From the NCBI RefSeq assembly GCF_030867095.1, contig NC_081824.1, forward strand, positions 147,961,433-148,025,432: a DNA stretch of 64,000 nt, written 5' to 3'. Made by a program: the position numbers and the translations under genes. The notes under the pieces were generated by a model. It saw only the letters and a list, made by a program, of their open reading frames with translations, was not told the DNA's origin and ran no database searches. This DNA is from Alligator mississippiensis. Taxonomy: Eukaryota > Chordata > Crocodylia > Alligatoridae. Shown piece after piece: positions 25,139 through 38,121 of the stretch (its first letter is position 1; each line of letters begins with the position of its first letter).

Positions 25139-25545
25139 TTAAGCTTCAAAGTAGTGAAGTGTTCTCTTGATTCTTTCAGTGCCACACATTCTCCTTCAGA
25201 AACCACAGCCATTTCTGATATGGGTCAGAAACTTCTGTAATTATCTGGATAGACACTTGAGTAATAGTTTTAGAGCTCATCTTGGCTCTTGATACTACAT
25301 CTTGTCACAAACAATAATTATGCCTGTCTGAATCCTATCAGCTATTGCTTAAGCTGTTCTGACTGGCCAAACAGCAGAGGCTTGTGTATTATGTACAAAA
25401 AAGCAAGGTGTTAAAGTTATTTCTTCTGTTAGAAAAATACCTGAAAATTGCCTGATTCTTTTTCAGGGACCTTAGCAAGGGAAAAAAAAAGGATATTGAT
25501 GTCTTGTCACTATTCCTTGAATCTCAACCATTTACAATGCCTGCA
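25139..25545. other. Spacer between repeat modules
   Basis: Ordinary AT-rich DNA with no feature except the 25316 duplicate of the 23316 segment. Confidence 0.35.
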
Positions 25546-26640
25546 TTGTAAGGGTGGGAGGAAGGGGAGGCAGGTATAACTTTCATGCAGTTGAGCGGTG
25601 GTGTGACCTGCAGGTGGGGTGGGGTGGGGTCCTTTCCCAACAAACCGACACCCCTATCCCTCCCTGCCGCCCCTGGGATTTACTTGCTGGTCAACTCTGG
25701 CAGTGGCGAATGCTGATAAAAGCAGCTGCACCCAGAGTGGGATGGGGGTTGAGAGAGATAGCTGTGGGGGAGCAAGGGACTGGGGGAGGGAGGGGGCAGT
25801 AGACCAGTGCAGGGGAAGGGGGAGCAAAAAGAGCAGCCCCTGGACTGGGGTCAGTGGCTGGGTTTTCCTAGTTCTGGGGCTGCACCGGGAAGTAGACAAA
25901 AGTTGGATGCACCAGTCTCTGATACAGGCAACGCCTGCTTAGCGCTCTTAATTAGTTCCTGAACAAACAAGCATTAAGCGAAATGAGCGTTAAGTGAAAC
26001 GGAAAGTATTTGATGATCCGAGATGGTGGCCACAAGTGTTTTTAATGACCCTAGATGGTGACCATAAGCGTTATAACAAAACTCACCAAGTGCTAAGTGA
26101 AATCAGGTATCAATTTAAAATGAGTGTTGTAGCGAAATAGCGCTAAGCAAAACAGCATTAGGTGGGGGTTGCTAGTACTACATAGATCCAGGTTTATCTT
26201 AAACTGGGTTCTGCAATTCTTAGACTGGTTGGTGTGCACAGAACTTCTGTTCAGTTACAGGTTTAGACTGATGCTGGTCACTGAGACTGGGTCTGTAAAT
26301 GTAAGGTTGCCATGGGGACGAGCCAAGTTTAAATCAAACAGGGCAGGAACAACCTGCAAGGGGTTGGGGTATGGTGTGACCTGTACATGGGATGGGGTCC
26401 CTTCCCAGTGAACCTATACCCCCATCCCTCCTGCCCCTCCCCCCACTGGGACTTACTTGCTCAGCTTTGGCAGTGGTGAACACTGATAAAATTGTCTGCA
26501 CCCAGAGCAGCTTGTGGGATGGAGGTTCTGAGCGCTGGCTAGGGAGCAGCAAGGGGCTGGGGGGGTTGCAAAAAAATAGACCCGTGCAGGGGAAGAGGGA
26601 GCGGTGAAAAGAGGAGCCCCCAAAAAGAGCACTGCCTCTG
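25546..26640. repeat. Two further copies of the Harbinger-element interior
   Basis: The block that reads 'actgacttgcttggctatgg ... gaatgctgataaaagcagct' inside the element at 24116 recurs at 25660-25740 and again at 26440-26510 with the same neighbours (GGGACTTACTTGCT, CACTGATAAAA, CCAGAGCAGC). The stretch 26176-26340 also matches the right part of that element (TACATAGATCCAGGTTTATC). So there is at least one truncated second copy and a third GC-rich module. Outer borders are uncertain. Confidence 0.65.
25925..26175. mobile_element. Tigger/pogo-type MITE inside a repeat copy
   Basis: The left end CAGGCAACGCCTGCTTAGCG and right end, read inverted, CTAGCAACCCCCACCTAATG are typical pogo/Tigger termini, flanked by TA on each side. 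It splits the wording 'ctctgata|tacatagatcc' that is continuous in the element at 24116, so it inserted later. The interior holds many AGCG/GCTAAG repeats ('gcgttaagtgaa', 'gcgctaagcaaa'). No coding capacity. Confidence 0.7.
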
Positions 26641-26689
26641 CTGAGACCTGTGAGGTTTCTGTCCAGGCAGAATTGCTCACTATTGAGGC

Positions 26690-29600
26690 TTCCACCTAGA
26701 TCTGGGTTTGGTGCTGTAGGGACTGGAGCTTACAGGTTCCTTCCAGTGATGGCCGGGTCAGAGGATGTCTGAGGTGTGCATGGGACCTCCTGGTGGTGTC
26801 TCCCAGGGAACAGGCAAGAGAACTACAGGAGGAGGTGGCAAGGCTCCAAAGCATCCTCTGCCATGAGTTCATCAATTCGATGCTGGAGACCTCCGGGACT
26901 ATGATGGAAGAATTGCCAGAGGCAGCGCTAGAGAAGAGAAAGGACATGGACTCCCAAGGAGGTGGAAACTGGAAGCTTGTGACCTCTGGCAACAAGCAGA
27001 AATCTTCATCTCCACCTGCAGCAGCTTATTGGAAAACAGACATGCAGCCCTAGCAACAGAGGATGAGGAGCGCATTCCATTGGGAGGAAGACAGGTCAGG
27101 CCTCCCCAAAGTGGAAAAGATCAAGACCACTGCCACCAAGAAGCAATGGATGGTGGTGGTTGGAGACTCCCTTCTGCGGGGGATGGAGGGATTCATCTGC
27201 TGACCTAACCTGTTGTCTCAGGAAGTCTTGCTTGCCCACAGCCTATATCCAAGATGTCACGAAGGGACTACCGAGACTCATCCAGCCCTCTGACTACCAC
27301 CCCATGCTGCTCATCCACGTGGACATCAGTAATACTTAGGGGAGACCCTGAGCAGATTAAAAGTGACTACAGGGCTCCGGGTGCAAGGATGAAGGGGACA
27401 GGGGTTCAGGTGGTGTTCTCTTTGATCCTTCTGGTCCAGGGAAAGGGCCTGGGCAGGAGTGGGTGCATCCTGCAGATCAATGTCTGGCTGCGCAGCAGGG
27501 CTTTGATTTCTTTGACCATTGGATGATGTTCCAAGAAGAAGGATTTCTAGGAAGATGGCATCCACCAGACAAAGAAAGGAAAGAGCATCTTAGCAGACAG
27601 ACTTGCTAACCTAGTGAGGAGGGCTTTAAACAAGGTTTGCCAGGGGATAGAAACCAAAGCCCCAAAGTAAGTGGGTGACCTGGAGGAAGAGCAAACAGGA
27701 GGGGACAACAGGGGAGATGTTCTCATTCTTCTTGAGAAATCAGGGCAATCAATTCGTGCCTGTGCACAAATGCACAGAGCCTGGAAAACAAGCAGGAAGA
27801 ATTAGAAGTCCTTGCACAGTCACAGAACAATGACGTGATTGGAATAAGAGACTTGGTGGGAGCTCACATGAGTGGAGTGCTGTCATGGGTGGGTACAAAC
27901 TGTTCAGAAAGGACAGGCAAGGGAGAAGAGGAGGAGTTGCACTTTATGTAAAAGAGCCATATGATTGCTCAGAGCTCCAGTATGAAGCTGGAGATAGGCC
28001 TGTTGAAAGTCTCTGGGTCAAAGGGAAGAGCAACAAAGGGGATGTTGTGGTGGGGTTCTGCTATAGACCACCAGACCAGGAGGAAGTGGTGGATGAGACT
28101 TTCTTCAAACAGCTAACGGAAGTTTCCTGATCACAGGCCCTGGTTCTCATGGGGTACTTCAATCACCCAGACATCTGCTGGGAGGCCAATACAGCAGTGC
28201 TTGGGCAATTCAGGAAGATTTTGGAGAGTGTTGGGAACAACTTCCTGGTGCAAGTGCTGGAGTGGCCAACTAGGGGCTGTGCTCACCTTAATCTGCTGCT
28301 CACAAACAGGGAAGAATTGGTGGGGAAGATATTAGTAGATGGCAACTTGGGCAGCAGTGACCATGAGATGGTTGAGTTCAGGATCCTGAGGAAAGGAAGT
28401 ATGGAGAGCAGCAAAGGACCCTGGACTTCAGAAAAGCAGACTTAAACTCACTTGGGAACTCATGGGCAGGATCCCCTGGGAAGCCAGTCTGAAGGGAGAG
28501 GAGTCAAGGAAAGCTGGCTGTACTTTAAACAAGCCTTACTGAGAATCCAGAAACAAACCACACAGCAGTGCAGGAAATCTAGCAAGTGGGCAGAAGACCA
28601 ACTTAGCTTAGCAGAGAACTCTTCAGTAAACTAAATCACAGAAAAGAAGCTTATAAGTGGAAACTTGGACAAATAACTAGAGGCAAGTATAAGAATATTG
28701 CTTGGGCATGCAGGGATGAGGCCAGGAAGGCCAGAGCACAATTGGAGTTGCAGCTAGCAAGGGATGTGAAGGTTAACAAGAAGGGTTTTTACAAGTATGT
28801 CAGTAGCAAGAGGAGAACCAGGGAAAGTGTGGGTTTCTTACTGAATGGAAGAGGCAACCTAGTGACAGATGTTGCAGAAAAGGCTGAAGTACTCAATGCC
28901 TTTTTCACTTCAGTCTTCACAGGCAAGCTCAGCTCCCAGACTACTGCATCTGGCAACACCATTTGGGGAGGAGGTGAGCAGCCAACAGTGGCAAAAGAAC
29001 AGGTTAGGGACTACTTAGAAAAGCTGGACATATACAAGTCCATGGGGCTGGATGGGGTGCACCTGAGGGTGCTGAGGGAGTTGGCTGATGTGATTGCAGA
29101 GCCACTGGCCATCATCTTTGAAAACTCATAGTGATCGGGAGAGGTCCTGGAAAAATCATGGAGCAGATCCTCAAGGAATCCATTTCTAAGCACTTGGAAG
29201 AGAAGGTGATTAGGAACAGTCAGTATGGATTCAGCAAGGGCAAGTCATGCCTGGCCAACCTGATTGCCTTCTGTGATGAGCTGACTGACTCTGTGGATGC
29301 AGGGAGACCAGTGGATGTGATGTACCTTGATATGAGCAAGGCTTTTGATACAATCTCCCACAACATTCTCGCAGGCAAGCTAAGGAAGTATGAGCTGGGT
29401 GAATGGACTGTAAGGTGGATAGAAAACTGGCTGGAGCATTAGGCTCAGAGGGAAGTAATCAATAGTTTGATGTCCAGTTGGCAGCCAATATCAAGTGGAG
29501 CGCCCCACAGGTTGGTCTTGGGGCCAGTTTTGTTCAATATCTTCATCAATAACCTGGAAGATGGCATAGAGTGCACCTGCAGCAAGTTTGCAGATGGCAC

Positions 29601-30484
29601 CAAGCTGTGGGGAGTAGTAGATATGCTGGAGAGTAGGGCTAGGATTCAGAGTGACCTTGACAAAACGGAGGATTGGACCGAAAGGAATCTCTTGAGGTTC
29701 AACAAGAACAAGTGCAAAGTGCTGCACTTAGGACAGAACAATCCCATGCACCAGCACAGGCTGGGCGCTGACTGGCTGGGCAGCAGCTCTGCAGAAAAGA
29801 ACCTGGGGGTTACAGTGGACAATATACTGAATATGAGCCAATAGTATGCACTTGTTGCCAAGAAGGCTAAGGGCATGCTGGGTTGCATTGTTAGAAATGT
29901 TGCCAGCAGATCAAGGAAAGTGAATATTCCTCTCTATTCAGCACTGGTGAGGCCACATTTGGAGTACTGTGTTCAGTTTTGGACCCCCCACTACAGAAAC
30001 GATGTGGAGAAATTGGAGAGAGTCCAGCAGAGGGCAATGAAAATGGGGAGACGGCTGGGGCACATGACTTATGAGGAAAGGATGAGGAAACTGGGCTTAT
30101 TTAGTCTAGAGATGAGAAGACTGAGAGGGGATTTAATAGCAGCCTTTAACTCCCTGAAGGGGGGTTTGAAAGAAGATGGAGCTAGACTGTTCTCAGTGGT
30201 GTTAGATGGCAGAACAAGAAGCAATGGTCTCAAGTTGCACTAAGGGAAGTTTAGGTTAGATATTGGGAATAATTTTCTCACTAGGAGGGCAGTAAAACAC
30301 TGGAACAGGTTACCCAGAGAGGTGGTGGAAGCTCCATCCTTGGAGGTTTTCAAAACCTGGCTAGACAAAGCTTTGAGTTGGATGATCTAGTTGGGGATAG
30401 TTCTGCTTTGAGCAAGGGGTTGGACTAGATGAAGGGACCTCCTGAGGTCCCTTCCAACCCTAACTTTCTGTGATTCTATGATTT
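26690..30484 (+). mobile_element. CR1 LINE, nearly full length
   Basis: In order it contains ORF1 with a coiled-coil-like stretch (about 26793-26900) and an SGNH-esterase start VVVGDSLLRG near 27150-27185. Then comes ORF2 with an apurinic-type endonuclease (27885-28445, ending SSDHEM), the reverse-transcriptase thumb and palm (28742-29844, with YLDMSKAFD and KFADGTK), and the CR1 3' UTR ending TCTATGATTTTA. Stops and frame changes split both ORFs into about ten pieces, so it is dead. Key residues are also changed: GDFN of the endonuclease reads GYFN and the FADD box reads FADG. It is clearly younger than the other CR1 scraps in the window. The 5' border is approximate. Confidence 0.92.
27770..30243 (+). 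pseudogene. CR1 ORF2 endonuclease/reverse transcriptase, broken
   Basis: The ORF2 portion of the CR1 above. Readable blocks include GVALYVKEPY, GFCYRPPDQ, HPDICWE, LLLTNREELVGKIL and SSDHEM (endonuclease), then [53 protein letters not shown] and VLGPVLFNIFINNLEDG (reverse transcriptase), then [12 protein letters not shown] (C-terminal). The order is the normal CR1 order with no internal rearrangement. In-frame stops and shifts occur about every 200-400 bases. Confidence 0.9.
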
Positions 30485-30485
30485 T

Positions 30486-30955
30486 ACATTTCCTGGGCCA
30501 GGTGGCTACAACAGCCCTCCAACCTTACAAATAATTTTGTGGTATGCAGCGTTATCATAAAAGAGGATCAAGCCATGGAGAGACCAAGCTTCCCTCTCGA
30601 CATTGAACACTTGAAATAAAAGTTTGCATATTTAAAACAAACAAAAAAATCAGAAAACAGATTAAAACACAATACTGGGTACAACAAAAGAACCCTCTGA
30701 GCATCATGTTTAGACATCATTGTATAAAGCAAAAGACACCAGGCTTCATCACTGGGAAATTCTGACTGGGCTGTGACTTAACTGTTTGGATCAGCGGCAG
30801 CCAATCAAAACAAATCAGTTCCCTTCCCCAACAGCACAGCTGGCCAAATTCATTACATATGTCCAGCTGAAGAGTTCAGAACAACTAGTACTTTTCAATA
30901 CAGCTGTAAAAAACTAAGATTTCATCATCTTTTGCTCAACCTTTTTGTTCACTAC
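30486..30955. other. Intergenic, nothing recognised
   Basis: AT-rich single-copy-looking DNA between the CR1 tail and a MITE. Confidence 0.35.
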
Positions 30956-31325
30956 GGGCATGTCTACATGTGCACAGTTACTGTGCAGTAACTTTGGTTA
31001 CTGCGCAGTAACTGCAAATTACTGTGTAGTACGGGGAACGTGTTTACACGTGCACTCCCATACTGTGCAGTAACTATGGTGATTTACGCCAATTTGGGCA
31101 TAAATTTGCTACCTGCATCATGTAATAAATAAGTAGTTACTGAGCAGTAAGGCACACGTAGACACCTTACTGTACAGTAACCCTGTGTGTATGGTCTGTC
31201 TTACTTGGGACTAACGTTAGAACAAGTCAGTCCATGCACAGTGTTGCTGCACTGTAACACCTATGCATATAAATATCAGCGTAAAAACTGCTTACTGCGC
31301 AGTAACTGCATATATAGACATGCCC
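30956..31325. mobile_element. TIR MITE, 3-bp TSD family
   Basis: Ends GGGCATGTCTACATGTGCAC and TATATAGACATGCCC; flanks TAC and TAT. The interior is packed with TTACTGTGCAGTAACT and its inverse, the same internal motif as the element at 5857. No ORF. Confidence 0.8.
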
Positions 31326-33339
31326 TATGGGTGGGAATGATTTATACACAAGGACTTCCTGTTTTGCTTTCTACTGTCAAGATAATATCTTTGAAGCCTT
31401 TTACCAGTTGGCTCAGATTTGGATTGGCATCACTGTACTGGTATTTTTTTAACTCCTTAATATGTGCATAATTATACAGAGATAATGTTCCTTCATAACT
31501 GTGTACAGGGACAGCTCTGCTAGTGTGAGTACCTTCATACTGACATGACGGAGTTCACACTGGGGAGGTGGGAACAGTTGTACAACTACTGTATGTGGAA
31601 AAATCAGAAAACACAGGGGTGTAAGGCGAGGATTGCATCGCAATCCATTTGGTCCTCATTGTTCAGTTCAATTTGGCAGGAAGGCTTAGCAGAAAATAAG
31701 TAAGTCACTTATTTTCAGTATGTCACTGAAAATAAGACGTACCTAAAGATTGTTCAGGATGCAACCTTTAATATAGACAAGTCTTTTCTCTATTTTATGT
31801 GCAAAAAATAGGTGCCCAAGGTCAGTAGCTCTCCCATAAAGTGTTTGCTTTCAAATGGCAAACATTTTGAAACAGCCGTTTTAAGAGCAGAGTAGTAGTA
31901 CAGATTTTCTTTGCCTTCTAGCTCTATCTTAACTGACTACTTTACTTATTAGCAATGGCTTTCTTAGATGGCTTCTCTCCATAGGCAGCACAATATAGTT
32001 TTCAACTTGAAGGCAAAGTGGAAGCAAGGTCTTCATAGGGAAAAAGAAATCTCATCACAGAAAAAGCCAGATACCACTATCCTAGCAACCATTATGTTCA
32101 CGTCTACTTTTTGTTCTGCAAAGTCCAAGATACACTTCCAAGCATTGGAAGCTTTGGTTTTGGGTTGTTGTTATTCCAAATTCCTTCTGTACCTCAAACA
32201 GTATTGGTATACATTTCTAATAGTTAGATGAGTTTAGGGTTTTATATTACTATCCAGTGCTTTCTGAGCACCCTCTAATTAAAAAGAAATAAAATCCATA
32301 GTCAACTTTAGAGTCTCTCATTTTCCTCCCAACTACCATTTTTTAGGAAATTGAAAGCTCTGCTTGAGTAAGCAAATTTGAACAGGCAGGGGGAAGGCTG
32401 ACATGATAGTTTCCTGTTTTTGATAAAAAAGCTTTGGCAAAGAGGAAGATCTAACAACATTTTGCAAAGATTAGTTGGCCTTTGACTGATGAAAGTTCAT
32501 TCTGCAGCTGATCCTTTCAGCTGAGAATGCTTTGTCTCCAATTTCCATGTGTACTCATCCAGGATGTGTGATCTGCATTGTTCCAAGGGAGTGCAACAGT
32601 TTTGGTGGTTTAGAGAGAGACGGAAATGATATCTCTACTGTAATTGGGACTCGAACCATTAATAGCTTTTACGTTTGAGACTGAAACTTTAAATTGGAGT
32701 GAAGAAGGAGCCACTGGAAGGATCAGCATACAATACTGAACCTTGGAAGAAGGCGAATAGCTAATAGCAGCAAACAGCTTGTGTAGAGCAAGTAGTGTGA
32801 AGGTGATACCCAAAGCAGTTTACAAATAAAGTCAAATATTTATCAGTTCTGAAGAAAGCATTGAATGTGATTGGGAGCAATGTTGAGAGGTATTTTGTCG
32901 TTGTTTACGTCTCCTCGTGCTATTAGACTTTGATACTGGATTATTTGGTATCGGGACTATTTCCTGTAAAGTTACTGGATCCAGTTATCAGGAAAATAAA
33001 AATATTATAATGATCTATAAACTTTTTTCAAAAAATAGTTTTTAATGATAAATGCATCACTTTTGGCTTATTAACACTAAAGTTCCATGCTAACGACAAA
33101 ATGGGAGAGCTCACGTTTCCCTTTATAAAGCCAAGATAAATTCATCTTTGCACTGCCACCCAGCATTTCCTGAACTGCTTATTGTGGTCTAGCATAGCTG
33201 TGTAGACTTCTGTAACGTCACCATACATAATGCATGGTTTGCTGTAAACAGGAGTCTGTAAGACCCCGTATTATGGAACTGTATGTTGTAAATGACAGAG
33301 GAATAGAAACTGAAGAATTTTGATATACTCATTCACATA
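31326..33339. other. Intergenic; possible very old repeat at 32580-32870
   Basis: Mostly unremarkable. The segment around 32640-32720 ('tagcttttacgtttgagact', 'aactttaaattggagtgaag') resembles a very old dispersed vertebrate repeat, with similar wording near 1100-1240. I cannot name it. Confidence 0.3.
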
Positions 33340-33709
33340 AAATAAAATAATAGGAAAGTAGGGCTGAAAGGAACCTCAGTTCAACCTCTTGCTCAAAGCA
33401 GGGTCATTGCTAAATTATTTCAGACAAATATTTGTCTGACTCTCTCTCAAACACTTCCAAGGATGGAGATCCTACAAACTCGCTAGGCACTGTACCAATG
33501 CTTAACCCCCTTCATTGTGAGAATGTTCTTCCCAATTTATCTTCCTGACAAACTTCCCTTACCACAACTTAAGACCATTACTCTGTCCTTATCCCTGCAG
33601 CCACAGAGAATAGCCTATCACCATCTCCTTTATAAACACCCATCAAGTATTGGAAGACTGCTATCAAATTGCTCCTCAGTCTTCTTTTCTCCAGACTAAA
33701 TATAGTGAA
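33340..33709 (-). mobile_element. CR1 3' portion, antisense
   Basis: Antisense CR1 3' end: 'ctgaaaggaacctcagttca', 'ccaaggatggagatcctaca', 'gagaatgttcttcccaattt', 'gaagactgctatcaaattgc'. Moderately decayed. Confidence 0.7.
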
Positions 33710-35760
33710 ATCTGCCTAAGGTGGAATTGCACAGAACCCGGAAAACATTCTGGCTTTAAATTAGCAGTCTTATAGGGGGAGTACTAACATTAGAAAGAAA
33801 ATGCCATGCATATTCACAAATATACTTAGTTTCCTATAAAAATGTAATACACTTAATATTAAAAATGCACAAAAAACAGCCCCGCACATTACAATCATGT
33901 TACATATATTTTTTTGCTTCCACAGTTCAAGAAATGTCTTTTGCTGGCCACATTTTGAGGCAACAGCCTTTTCTGCAACGGTACACAGCTGAGTTAGGAT
34001 ACTCATCATATGAGGACTGTTAATACAAACAGCAAAGTCTTTCCTTGCAGCAACGTTTCACAGACCTTCATGAAAGTTTTATCTTACCTTTTTCATCCGA
34101 TTCATAGATTACACCTTCTTCATCTTCTGCTGACTCATTGTCACTGACTTTAGACTCAATCGGTTCTTCTCTTGTTTGATAACTAAGCTCTGTGCTGAGT
34201 TTCGTATCTATGCCATTGTACTTCATGGTATCAACATTTTTTGTCCATTTGACCCATCAGTTCTTTAAGGTCACCAATTGGCACATCTAAGAAATCCTCT
34301 TCCATATCAGGCTCCATTCTTTCAAAAGCAAATCCAGTCTTATATAAAAATTTGATGCCATTATTGGGTCCAATTTGTTTTGTAGTAATGGAAATCTAGA
34401 GATGGCATCTAGCATTGAGATCTTTGCAAGTTCAGTGATTGCTTACAAGAGGTCATATTTGCCACCTATGACTGCAACATTAGTTTTCCGTTATAAACCT
34501 TTAGTCAAACTTGATAACACCCTGGTTCATGGGTTGTCTTACACTAGTCATATTAGGAGGGAAGACAATTAATTTTCACATTTGAACCTGCAAGTATTAC
34601 CAAGGACTCTAGACAGACTTGTCATTTCAGTTCTACATTTTGAAATCTTGAAGCCAATTTTCATTAAACTAGATGTCATCCTTGCATATCAAGTTACAGG
34701 GAAGTCATCCTTTTTCATGTTTTTGAAGCATTGCAGGTTTTGATAATTTACTATTACCAGCGGTTTCTCCAGGTTTCCATCTGAAAAATCACACACCAGT
34801 AAGGTAAATTTCTTTTCAGTGCTTCTCCCCAAGGTCCTTCTCCCCAGTGTACTTTTCAGTTTAGAGAATTGAAGGCAATACTCTAAAAAACAATCCTGTC
34901 TCATCACAATTTGTTGAATTTTAAGGCTTGTAATCTTTGATCAACAGTTTGACATCATCTAACCATTCACTCCCTGATTCCTTGTTGACATTGCTGACCT
35001 CACTGTACACTTTGTTGAATGTTATGTTGTGTTGGCTTCAGAAACTCTCCAACCACCCATTTGATGCTTTAAACTTGTGTTTTCCAAGTTTGTCAGCAAC
35101 CAGTTTTGTCTGACTGCAGAAATGTTCTGGATACAAGCAGATTCCTTGCATGGGCATCCACAAGTGATTCAAACAGTCCCATTCAAATCTTTGTTGCCTG
35201 TGGTCCAAGATTTCCACTTTGAACGTGCATACTGTTCACTTTAAAACCACTCACTCTCAGTTCATCTTTATTCTTTAAAATGTTGTAAATGTGTCTTCCC
35301 ATATTTAAACTTAACTGTCAACTGTTTAGTATTTAACTTCTCCTGTTCATTAGCTTTGGAGACCTCAATGTTTTGCTTCAATGTTAATATGTTCATTTTC
35401 CTCCGTGGCATTACACCACAGATGTAGTCTACTCAATGTCCCTCTCTGTGTTATGGCACTATGAACTTGTTATAGGAAAGAGAAAGACAGTAAGTAGTGC
35501 ACATAGTACGCATAGTGTAAGTGCATGTCTCATAGTCCCAGATTCAAATCCCATTTTTTCCAGTGACACTGCTAATGTTCTTTTATTAAAGATCTTTTGT
35601 GTCCCTCTAAAATGTCAATATCTTTACACATTCTCAAATCCTCTGATCACAAAAGGCATAATTACTCTGTGATATACAGGGTGATTCTCTAAACGGGCCC
35701 CATATTTCATTTACGTTTTCACATTAGACAGTTTCCGGCTTATACTGAGTAAAACTATAT
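33710..35760 (-). mobile_element. Tigger/pogo (CENP-B-like) transposon relic
   Basis: On the minus strand, from 35410 downwards, successive pieces match CENP-B/Tigger transposase. They are a helix-turn-helix start RRKMNILTLKQNIEV, then a second DNA-binding part with KFKASNGWLESF, then the catalytic-domain block NCDETGLFFRVLP with its conserved DETG. After these come remnants of the 'LKPLVIGKSKKPRCFKN' region and an acidic C-terminal tail near 34100-34320 (PDMEEDFLDVPIGDLKELM). Stops and frameshifts are frequent, so it is a dead element rather than a domesticated gene. The low-coordinate end (GTGAAATCTGCCTAAGGTGG near 33709) looks like a Tigger terminus; the other end is not clear. Confidence 0.75.
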
Positions 35761-37467
35761 ATAATTCCCTATAAGACATGTTAGGACCACAGAAATTTTT
35801 CATCTTGAGCAGGTTTCCTGCTTTTACAGGTTCCATCTCAGATTTCACTGCAGCAATAAAATGAAAAGAATGCATGAACATCTGCTACAGGACAGTTTTG
35901 AAGTGAAATCAAGTTTTTTCGTTTTGGGCTTTAGGTGTCACTGTGGTGTCTATTATTGCTCAGCTGAGAAAGCAGATATGAAATACTACCAAAGTCTGTT
36001 GTTTTCATGACAGACATCCATGCTATGCTCCCTTTTGAGAAGTTAGCTAATCACTTTTCAGTAAAGATGAATAATTTTATTATCAATCCACCCAGTCTGT
36101 TAAGAATGTGCTAACAAATAATACTATAACCAGGCTGATGGGACCATAGATATGGAGAAAGAAAGACCACTCTCTCTCTAAGTCCACTGCTACTGCAATA
36201 TATTTTCATTAGAGTATATGCTCAACAATTTGATCTAAGTCATTCAGGTGAAGAGGTCATTATTCGCATCTTTTCCAGGGAGACTCACAGTTTAATCAAT
36301 TTAGATTGCAATGTTAAGCCCAGGGGGCCCCATCTATTCCTGTGTTCCTATGAAACCTTCTGCATCAGCCTGGATCATGGCAGGGGAAGCAGTATACTGT
36401 GCTGTGCTGTGCTACAAGGCTCAAGTAGCCTTGCCACCCCCACACGCCCCTCCTCTGGGTCTGCCATGGTGGCAAGGTTTCTACTATGGGAGAATGGTCC
36501 CAGTCCCATCAATCAGCTTCTTGGCAGGATGAAGGGTGGGGGCATTCTCCTAGGGTTGGAGCTCTCCAGGCTGTCCCTGGCAGCTGCTGCTTTTCAGCAG
36601 CTGCCCCCTTCCCAGGCAGGAGAATGGGAAGGCTGTCAATCAGTTGACTCCCCTTTCGTGCCTGCTGGTTGGAGAGATCACCGTTGAAGCTCTCTAGCCA
36701 AGGGGCTGGAACTCGTATACCTCTTCAGCTCCCAGGCTTTTTCCCCCCTATGTGTAGTAATTATTCTACTGATAAAAACAAATGCCTGTCCATGGCCTGG
36801 CTTTTTCAGTCTGGAAGTGCTTTAAAGCTGTCTCTAATGTTTTTGAAGAATTATAAAGACATAGGGCTAGTTCTTTAGCTGGTATCAAATGGCAGATTTT
36901 ATGCCATCTGAGGATCTGTTCCACATTACTGTTTTTAGACCGCTTCAAATCAATTCATCATACAATTGGTTTCAGTTGTTACAGTCCCTTCAAAACTATT
37001 CAGCAGTGAAGCTGGAATTTTTGGATCAAAGCTAAACTGACTTTCAGAGCCAAAACAAAAATTAAACCTTCATCCCCTTAGAAATTCTATTTAAAAATTG
37101 TTTTCATCTTGATCCAGACTGAAAAGCTGAAGTTTTGAAAGATTTTCCTGAATAAATTAATAAACATTTGGCTTTGGAAACACTGCAATGACAAAACGTT
37201 TTCACCTTTTCCATCCCAGGACAAATAAAAACAAAGAACTCTAAGCCTGTTAGATAGTAACATTAACATTCATTCCCTTAGTTCTGTTTCTCTGTTACTC
37301 AGAGCCTAGAACAACATGTACACACCTCTATGCTACCCGTGCATGCCGGCTCCCAGACACACTGTGCTTTTCTGCTGTATTAGGCCTGCCATACAACATT
37401 GATGATACTTCTCTTTCTCCCTAAAGCTATATGAGGCTGATGCTCCTGGTCCAATATAGCGCATACT
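35761..37467. other. Intergenic, nothing recognised
   Basis: AT-rich except a GC-richer patch at 36310-36740 that may be a repeat interior, but no terminal repeats were found. Confidence 0.35.
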
Positions 37468-38121
37468 GGGCGTATCTACATGCGCAATTAATGTGACTGA
37501 ATAAACTGTGGAGCAATTTGCGCTGCAATGAACTACACCTGGGTGCAGCATCTACACATGCACCAGGACAGCAGCAAGTTGAGCCAGGAAGGAACAGTTT
37601 AGGCCAGGGCCACTCCTGCCCTACTCTGCCCCCCTGCAGCAGCCAGGGGAAACTCCAGGCTCTGGCCACAGCTGCCTGGGTGCCAGTCCCAGGTTGGCAG
37701 GGGGCACAGGGGACAGCCCTGGGCTCTGGCTGATGGCAGTAGTGTAGCCTGGGTTCCAGGGGGCATCCCCAGGCTGGTAGAGGCACTGGGGGTCAGGCCC
37801 AGGCAGCAGGTTGCTGCATCAAGCAGTGGAGGAGCTGGCTGGGGCACAAGGCTCCTGGAAGTGCTGAGCTTTGTGGCTAGGCAGCAGGCAGGAGTGTGGG
37901 CCCCTGCTGGCTGGGCTGACCAGGAGCAATTTATACCTAGGTCAGCACCCACATGTGCATTACTTCACAGTAAATAACTCTGCAGTAGGACAGTACTTGT
38001 ATTTACCAGTACTATCCTGCTGTGGAGTTTATTAGTTCCCTGCAGCCTAATAGAACTGCACATATAAATGTGTGATGTTTATTAGGCAACTCTGCAGTAA
38101 ACATCTCATGTAGACGCACCC
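37468..38121. mobile_element. TIR MITE with perfect ACT duplication
   Basis: Ends GGGCGTATCTACATGCGC and CATGTAGACGCACCC, flanked on both sides by ACT (37465-37467, 38122-38124). GC-rich middle, AT-rich subterminal parts rich in CAGTAAA motifs. At 654 bp it is the longest of this MITE family here. Confidence 0.8.
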
